Source: Paraburkholderia ultramafica (lineage in GTDB: Bacteria > Pseudomonadota > Gammaproteobacteria > Burkholderiales > Burkholderiaceae). From it: a stretch of 39,559 nucleotides of DNA. A model generated the notes under the pieces. It was not told where the DNA came from. It worked only from the letters and a program-made list of their open reading frames with translations, and made no database searches. The translations under genes and the position numbers were made by a program. The stretch is taken from NCBI RefSeq assembly GCF_902859915.1, contig NZ_CADIKK010000050.1, positions 1 to 39,559 on the forward strand, in the 5' to 3' direction. Position 1 is the first letter of the stretch, and the number at the start of each line of letters is the position of its first letter. Below, piece after piece: positions 34,395 to 39,559 of the stretch.

Positions 34395-34558
34395 TGTCGG
34401 GCCGACTGAAGTGATGGTTCACCTCGAACAGCGGAAACAGACGACCACCACTCAACGACCCAGTCGGAGCAAACCATAACACCCGCGCGAATTCTCTCCG
34501 CAGCTACAGGCTACTACTAGCCGTGTTTGCGCCGAAGTGATTCGCTGGAATCGTTACA

Positions 34559-35311
34559 ATGGCCTGGATGAATCCCTCCTCTCCCCAACAGCATCGAATG
34601 CAGGACATGCTGATTTCCTATTTCTGGAGTGGCGACGTCATCCGCGGTCGATGCGTGAGTGACATCGTGCTATCAGGCACTGTCGACGTACCTGTGCCCC
34701 CAACGCGTCTGCTTGCGGATTGGCAAAGGGAGATATCGTCGCACATGATTCTGGAGCCCGGAGACGTCGAGGTCATGCCTTTGGCGCGAGCTCGGGCGCG
34801 CTGGCCGGACTACACGCGCTGCGTGCAGGCCGTGTCCGATTGGACATGCGCGCCAGGACTACCCGACGTGCTTGCCTCCAGTGACGTAGCCCTGATGGCA
34901 TGCCGCGGCGCGAGGTACCACCATGATGGCGGGCAATACGGCGGTGCGGCCTTTTGCAATCTCTTCTTAAGCGAGGACCGCGGGCTGGATTTGCATTTTC
35001 CTTCGACAGGCCATCGCATTCCGCTGACCCGGGGAACGGTCGTGATATTCGATACCGGCCAGCCTCATGGCGTCATTCAGCGCGGCAGCAGCGGTTTTAA
35101 TGCGGCCGAATTCGCACCGGACCGGGACTGCATTCAAATATTCCTGACCTGGGAGCTTCCCATCGAAGATCCCCATGTTGGACACGCACTCAAGGTTGAC
35201 TTCGACGTCGCCCCTTCAACCTCGTTGCAACTGGATTCAGAGCAAGTCTTGCTGAACGGCACACCGGTCATTGTGTGCCCAGATTCGGGTCGTTGGTGCC
35301 GGGCTGACTAA
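34559..35311 (+). CDS. Putative 2OG-Fe(II) oxygenase-like protein
   Basis: 250 residues. The central part carries a jelly-roll pattern with a possible HxD...H iron triad: ARYHHDGGQYGG and, about 45 residues later, TGQPHGVI. FDTGQPHGVIQRG is typical of the second half of 2-oxoglutarate oxygenases. The N-terminal ~100 residues are not recognised. No RBS is obvious before the chosen ATG. It is alone between the b561 gene and a convergent cupin gene. The substrate is unknown; a clavaminate/PKHD-like role cannot be assigned. Confidence 0.55.
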   Translation: MAWMNPSSPQQHRMQDMLISYFWSGDVIRGRCVSDIVLSGTVDVPVPPTRLLADWQREISSHMILEPGDVEVMPLARARARWPDYTRCVQAVSDWTCAPGLPDVLASSDVALMACRGARYHHDGGQYGGAAFCNLFLSEDRGLDLHFPSTGHRIPLTRGTVVIFDTGQPHGVIQRGSSGFNAAEFAPDRDCIQIFLTWELPIEDPHVGHALKVDFDVAPSTSLQLDSEQVLLNGTPVIVCPDSGRWCRAD

Positions 35312-35433
35312 TCGTCAGGGTCGCGCCGGAACGGACCGATGAATTCTCCGAAAGCCGACATTGAACGCCAGGGTCCAAGGCTCCTGCGAAACCGGCATTT
35401 CTCCTGAGGGCAATTGTTGGCTGAGACGGTAGT

Positions 35434-35877
35434 TCATAGTGGCGGAGCCGGCACGAGCCCGTACCGGGACATGACATCGAAAAGCTTTGCACGGTCAGGC
35501 GGCTCACCGGCAGTTATGATGGCTCCGACATCACGAAAATATTGAGCACCTATGTCGGGTGTCAGGATGATCAGTGCGCGGGCCGTGCCATTGTGCGGGT
35601 TGCTGAAGTGATGGACCGATCCGGCCGGAGTGTGCATCCATTCTCCTGGCTGCAGGTCTCGGACTACCCCATCGACCGGGTACCGGAGCATGCCCTCCAG
35701 CACATAGGCGCACTCCTCATTTCGAGTGTGGCTATGTGGCGGAGGAACTGGTGAACCAGGGGGCACAGTCAACTCAAAAACGCCCATCCCGCCTGTGGCA
35801 GTTCCATCAATCAGGTATTGAATACTCAACTGCCCGAGGTTAATCAGTTCGCCTGGAGCCGCGCCGCCAGGTGTCAT
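35434..35877 (-). CDS. Cupin-domain protein
   Basis: 147 residues from the ATG at 35877 with AAGGAG seven bases upstream; the longer in-frame reading to 36057 overlaps the neighbouring gene and has no RBS. Cupin motif 1 is PPPHSHTRNEECAYVLEGML and motif 2 is HTPAGSVHHFSNPHNGTAR, giving the three His and Glu that bind a metal. A small beta-barrel, possibly a sensor or a dioxygenase-like enzyme. Convergent with the oxygenase-like gene. Confidence 0.88.
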   Translation of the reverse strand: MTPGGAAPGELINLGQLSIQYLIDGTATGGMGVFELTVPPGSPVPPPHSHTRNEECAYVLEGMLRYPVDGVVRDLQPGEWMHTPAGSVHHFSNPHNGTARALIILTPDIGAQYFRDVGAIITAGEPPDRAKLFDVMSRYGLVPAPPL

Positions 35878-35998
35878 TATCAAACTCCTTCGGACTAGAG
35901 ACTCTCGCGACTTCGCGAATGTCGTAGCTAACGGGCGCGCCGGTCGCAGTGCAACCAATAACCGAAGAGCGCGGACTCCAGGCGGGAGGTCTTTCCTC

Positions 35999-37510
35999 CT
36001 AGCCAGACTTCCCGGCTTTCTCCAAAGCCTTGTTCTTTGTCGCCTGCGCTTCGGCAATTAACCTATACGCGGCATAGTACTTGTAAATGTTGCGCACATA
36101 GGTCGTGGTTTCAATGCCGATCTTTTCCGCAACGACAATTTCCACATTGTTGAACCACTTGTCGGGGTCCAGTCCACGCGCTGCCGCCTCTTTGCGCATT
36201 TTCGCAATGTTGCCAGGTCCGGCGTTATAGCTCGCAAAAGCAAACAACGGCCGGTTGGTTTCGTCGAAGCGCGCATCGGAAAAGTAGCGGGTCATCAACT
36301 GGTCCATGTATTTTGCACCTGCGTGAATGTTGGACTCGATGACGGAAATGCTGCCAACCCCCATCTGCTTGCCCGTGGCAGGCATGATCTGCATCACACC
36401 AATCGCGCCAACATGGCTGCGCGCGTTTTGATCGAGCTGTGATTCCTGATAGCCTTGCGCCGCCAGCATCAGCGGATCAAAGCTGTACTGCTTGCCGTAC
36501 TTGTCAAACAATGCAAGCGTCTGCTCGAATCGCTGGCGTTCTGCTGAAGCAGTATTGTTAGTGATCTGCTTGATCTGCTTCATGTACTGGGACAGCCGGT
36601 ATGCCGCCACGCCTTGCTTCTTCAGGTAGTTCACGTAGAAGTCCGTCAGCACGGCCCGCAGTTGCGGACTTCCCTTGCGAATTGCCCAGCCAATGTATCC
36701 CTCGGTGCGTACGGCAAGATCGTCGTGTACCTTGATCTTCGGCAGTACCTGCGCCCATAGCTTCACTTTCCAGTCGTCGACCACGACGATGTTGATCAGG
36801 CCCGCGTTGAGCATTTCCAGTTTGTCTTCGTCTTCAAGCGCGTCCGGCAGCAGCGTGAGCTTCATCAGAGGCTTGCCCGCCGCCTTGAATCGCTCGTTCA
36901 GCGCCGTCAAACTCTCGTAGTAGCTCGTCGCTTTGCGCACATGAACCTGTTTGCCGGCGAGGTCGTCGAGCGTGGCGATCGGCGGAGCTTTGGGGCCGGT
37001 GACGATCAGTTCGCGCACGGATTGCCGATCTCGCGGCGCAACAAAATCGACAAGCTTCTCCCGTTCACTGGTTGCAGTCAGGTTTCCGGCGGAGATGTCG
37101 CCCAATCCCGCGACAAGGTTGGTCAGGAGTTTGTCGCGTGTGGTTGGAATCAGAATCAGCGTAACGGGTCGCTTGCCGAGCTGACTGGCGTATTGCTTGT
37201 TGACAAAGCGCTCGAAGTCGCGCGCGAATTCCGCTGACAGTCCGCGCTCGCGGCCCTTGTCGTTGAAATAGAGCGTACGGCTATAGGGAACCAGAAAGCG
37301 GATGACCCGCCGCTGAAGCATCGCATCGAAATCGCCCGTCCATGGCTTGTTTGCGAGGTTCAGTTTGCGCACCGCAACAGACGGTGCCGCCGCCACCGGT
37401 TGCGACGCCGGTGCAGCGGAAGATGCCGCCTTCGGCGCGGCGGCTTGCGCGGCCATACTGGCCGCCAGCACGAATATGACCGCTGCAACAACCTGATTGC
37501 CGGCTTTCAT
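35999..37510 (-). CDS. MltF-like membrane-bound lytic murein transglycosylase
   Basis: 503 residues from the ATG at 37510 (GGGAGG ten bases upstream). A Sec signal (VIFVLAASMAAQAAA) and an Ala/Pro linker come first. Then a solute-binding domain of family 3 (about residues 65-300, with RERGLSAEFARDFERFV and GLGDISAGNLTATSERE), and an SLT lytic transglycosylase domain (about 350-480). The catalytic Glu is in AAQGYQESQLDQ, followed by GAIGVMQIMPATG and FASYNAGPGNI. This two-domain order is that of MltF, which cleaves peptidoglycan to 1,6-anhydro ends and is regulated by muropeptide binding. Monocistronic. Confidence 0.92.
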   Translation of the reverse strand: MKAGNQVVAAVIFVLAASMAAQAAAPKAASSAAPASQPVAAAPSVAVRKLNLANKPWTGDFDAMLQRRVIRFLVPYSRTLYFNDKGRERGLSAEFARDFERFVNKQYASQLGKRPVTLILIPTTRDKLLTNLVAGLGDISAGNLTATSEREKLVDFVAPRDRQSVRELIVTGPKAPPIATLDDLAGKQVHVRKATSYYESLTALNERFKAAGKPLMKLTLLPDALEDEDKLEMLNAGLINIVVVDDWKVKLWAQVLPKIKVHDDLAVRTEGYIGWAIRKGSPQLRAVLTDFYVNYLKKQGVAAYRLSQYMKQIKQITNNTASAERQRFEQTLALFDKYGKQYSFDPLMLAAQGYQESQLDQNARSHVGAIGVMQIMPATGKQMGVGSISVIESNIHAGAKYMDQLMTRYFSDARFDETNRPLFAFASYNAGPGNIAKMRKEAAARGLDPDKWFNNVEIVVAEKIGIETTTYVRNIYKYYAAYRLIAEAQATKNKALEKAGKSG

Positions 37511-37682
37511 GACGACGTGCCTCCCGCCAGGTTCCACGTGACAGCGGAGCATGTCATGGCGTTCGCCCGTCACTACCAGAAGACTGGGCGGTGACGGCCG
37601 CGCACAGCCGCTGCAATCGGTAACCTCACCATTCTATTGAAGGCTGTGGGTTACTTGTGTGGCAATGAGCACATTCCCGACA

Positions 37683-37787
37683 CTAAAGACGCTGGCCGCG
37701 GATGGCCTGGCTATCCTTGCCGCGACAGAACCCGATGCCGTTGCCCATCGTCCCCGCACCGATCACGCCTGATATTTTGATTGTCAT
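37683..37787 (-). pseudogene. 3-hydroxyacyl-CoA dehydrogenase N-terminal stub
   Basis: The frame reads MTIKISGVIGAGTMGNGI, then unrelated residues and TAG after 34 codons. GVIGAGTMGNGI is the dinucleotide loop of Hbd/PaaH-type 3-hydroxybutyryl-CoA dehydrogenases. It starts 39 bp downstream of bktB on the same strand, a natural place for the partner beta-oxidation enzyme. The rest (about 250 residues) is deleted. Confidence 0.6.
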
Positions 37788-37826
37788 GGTGATCGGTTCC
37801 TGCGCGGCAAGCGTGATGTCTCGCGT

Positions 37827-39014
37827 TTAGAGCGTGTTTTCGAAGATGGCGGCAATGCCTTGTCCGCCGCCAATGCACATTGTGACGAGCGCGTAGCGGC
37901 CGCCGACACGCTGCAATTCATACAGTGCCTTGACGGTAATCAGCGCGCCCGTCGCGCCGATCGGGTGGCCGAGCGAGATACCCGAGCCATTCGGATTCAC
38001 CTTCGCCGGATCGAGTCCGATCTCCTGCGTCACCGCACAGGCCTGCGCCGCGAATGCCTCATTCGCCTCGATCACGTCGAGATCGCCGACGGACAGGCCA
38101 GCACGCTGCAACGCCAGGCGGGTCGCCGGCACCGGACCAATGCCCATATATTGCGGATCGACGCCCGCATGAGCGTAGGCGACGAGCCGCGCCATCGGCA
38201 CGAGACCACGCCGCTCCGCCGCCTCGCGCGACATCAGTAGAACGGCGGCAGCCGCGTCGTTGATGCCCGACGCGTTGCCTGCCGTCACGGTTCCGTTCTC
38301 GTTCGCGAACACGGGCTCGAGCTTCGTGAAATCGTCGAGCGTCGCGTCGTTGCGAACGTGCTCGTCCGTATCGAACACTACCTCGCGGCCCTTGACCTTG
38401 CGCGTCATCGGCACGATCTGGCTCTTGAAGCGGCCTTCGGCAATGGCCCGCTCGGCGCGGCGATGCGATTCGACGGCAAGTGCATCCTGCTGCTCGCGCG
38501 AAATGCCGAACTTGCGGGCCACATTCTCCGCCGTCACGCCCATGGGCACGGATTGGAACGGATCGTTCAGCGCGCCGAGCATCATGTCGACGAGGCGTGC
38601 ATCGCCCATCCGCGAGCCGAAGCGCGCGTCGGTCGCGAGGTACGGCGCGCGGCTCATGTTCTCCGCGCCGCCGCCGATCGCCACATCGGCATCGCCCAGC
38701 AGGATGGTCTGCGCTGCCGACACGATCGCCTGCAGGCCCGAACCGCACAGGCGGTTGACGTTGAAGGCGGGCGTCGAATCTGGAATGCCGGCATCGATCG
38801 CCGCGACGCGGGACAGGTACAGGTCCCTCGGCTCGGTAGCGATCACATTGCCGAACACGACGTGACCTACGTCCTTCGCTTCGACTCCCGTTCGCGCCAG
38901 CACGTCGCGCACGACAGCTGCGCCCAGTTCGATCGGCGTGAAGTCCTTCAGGCTGCCGCCGAATTTACCGATAGCGGTACGAACGCCACCAACCACCACT
39001 ACTTCCCTGCTCAT
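37827..39014 (-). CDS. bktB: Beta-ketothiolase (acetyl-CoA C-acyltransferase, BktB type)
   Basis: 395 residues, full length. The N-terminal nucleophile Cys is in NRLCGSGLQAIV (about residue 90). The His is in GSGISLGHPIGATG and the second Cys in MCIGGGQGIAAIFE. NVIATEPRDLYLSRVAA is characteristic of BktB rather than PhaA. By recall it is close to BktB of Cupriavidus necator, which makes C4-C6 3-ketoacyl-CoA for PHA or runs beta-oxidation. It precedes the dehydrogenase stub and follows the ETF:quinone oxidoreductase gene on the same strand, so a fatty-acid or aromatic-ring beta-oxidation role is plausible. Confidence 0.93.
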   Translation of the reverse strand: MSREVVVVGGVRTAIGKFGGSLKDFTPIELGAAVVRDVLARTGVEAKDVGHVVFGNVIATEPRDLYLSRVAAIDAGIPDSTPAFNVNRLCGSGLQAIVSAAQTILLGDADVAIGGGAENMSRAPYLATDARFGSRMGDARLVDMMLGALNDPFQSVPMGVTAENVARKFGISREQQDALAVESHRRAERAIAEGRFKSQIVPMTRKVKGREVVFDTDEHVRNDATLDDFTKLEPVFANENGTVTAGNASGINDAAAAVLLMSREAAERRGLVPMARLVAYAHAGVDPQYMGIGPVPATRLALQRAGLSVGDLDVIEANEAFAAQACAVTQEIGLDPAKVNPNGSGISLGHPIGATGALITVKALYELQRVGGRYALVTMCIGGGQGIAAIFENTL

Positions 39015-39072
39015 AGACTCATCTCCGCGATTGAGGCGCTGCCGCGAATGATACGGTCGCGCCCATTGAGGA

Positions 39073-39559
39073 TCACATGTTCGGATAATTCGGACCGCCG
39101 CCGCCTTCAGGCGTCACCCACACGATGTTTTGCGTCGGGTCCTTGATGTCGCAAGTCTTGCAGTGCACGCAGTTCTGCGCGTTGATCACGAGCCGCTCGC
39201 TGCCGTCGTCGTTCTTGACGAACTCGTAAACCGCGGCCGGGCAATAGCGCGATTCCGGGCCCGCATAAGTCTGCCAGTTCACGTTCACCGGCACCGACGG
39301 ATCTTTCAGCGTCAGGTGCGCCGGCTGGTTCTCTTCGTGGTTGGTGTTCGAAATGAACACCGACGACAACCGGTCAAAGGTCAGCTTCCCATCCGGCTTC
39401 GGATACGTGATCGGCTTGCACTGCGAAGCGGGCTTCAGCATCTCATGGTCGGAATGCTGGTGATGCAGCGTCCACGGCACATTGCCGCCCAGCAGCTTCT
39501 GCTCGATGCCGACCATCAACGTGCCGAGGTACAGGCCCTTGCTCATCCACTGCTTGAAG
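39073..39559 (-). CDS. Electron transfer flavoprotein:ubiquinone oxidoreductase, C-terminal part (runs off the right edge)
   Basis: The frame is open to the window end; 162 codons are visible. It matches the C-terminal region of ETF-QO: FKQWMSKGLYLG, TFDRLSSVFISNTNHEENQP, HLTLKDPSVPV and PESRYCPAAVYEF. The 4Fe-4S ferredoxin-like tail has NCVHCKTCDIKDPTQNI and ends in GGGGPNYPNM. The four cluster Cys are those of YCPAAVYEF and CVHCKTC. The membrane-associated enzyme passes electrons from ETF to ubiquinone in beta-oxidation. The stop lies 58 bp before bktB. Confidence 0.95.
   Translation of the reverse strand, partial: FKQWMSKGLYLGTLMVGIEQKLLGGNVPWTLHHQHSDHEMLKPASQCKPITYPKPDGKLTFDRLSSVFISNTNHEENQPAHLTLKDPSVPVNVNWQTYAGPESRYCPAAVYEFVKNDDGSERLVINAQNCVHCKTCDIKDPTQNIVWVTPEGGGGPNYPNM

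Noticed and set aside
1..39559. CRISPR arrays, tRNA or rRNA genes
   Set aside because: No regularly spaced short repeats and no recognisable tRNA or rRNA sequence were seen on either strand by eye.

Overview
The window looks like part of a Paraburkholderia/Burkholderia-type betaproteobacterial chromosome or megaplasmid. The evidence is high-GC coding DNA, a BktB-type thiolase, a phasin, an ETF:quinone oxidoreductase and many LysR regulators with catabolic operons. This is inferred from gene content; no rRNA or tRNA gene was recognised.

Layout. (1) 1-6816, minus: N-terminal ~2,270 residues of a giant filamentous haemagglutinin/CdiA-type two-partner-secretion exoprotein that leaves the window on the left, so its C-terminal effector end is not visible. 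(2) ~6.9-8.8 kb: gene remnants (a GH53 galactanase truncated at both ends, an aldehyde dehydrogenase piece, an amidohydrolase tail) around one intact HAD hydrolase. (3) 8.9-18.9 kb: a GcvA-type LysR gene divergent from a seven-gene catabolic operon (split transketolase N+C, SDR, TRAP binding protein, fused TRAP DctQM, full-length transketolase, D-2-hydroxyacid dehydrogenase). By eye, both transketolases lack some phosphate-binding residues and the operon has no kinase. I infer a pathway acting on an unphosphorylated hydroxy or keto acid taken up by the TRAP system. This is the best candidate for an undescribed system. (4) 19.0-20.6 kb: divergent SDR and TetR genes with overlapping promoters and a clear palindromic operator. 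(5) 20.7-28.0 kb: a tannin/gallate module. A lipoprotein tannase-family esterase is divergent from an MFS carrier, LigJ (4-oxalomesaconate hydratase), LigK (CHA aldolase) and a ModA-like protein without a signal peptide. A LysR stub lies between them, and no ring-cleavage dioxygenase is present.

(6) 28.3-31.6 kb: an orphan LivK-type binding protein, then a deletion scar in which a LysR start is fused to the two ends of an SDR gene, followed by an MFS gene lacking its last helices. (7) 31.6-37.5 kb: small hypothetical genes, phasin, PepSY protein plus cytochrome b561, a possible 2OG-Fe(II) oxygenase, a cupin and an MltF-like lytic transglycosylase. (8) 37.7-39.6 kb: a 3-hydroxyacyl-CoA dehydrogenase stub, bktB, and the C-terminal end of ETF:quinone oxidoreductase running off the right edge.

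Overall this is an accessory region rich in catabolic cassettes and in relics of lost ones. No transposase or integrase gene was recognised, so the mechanism of the rearrangements is not visible.
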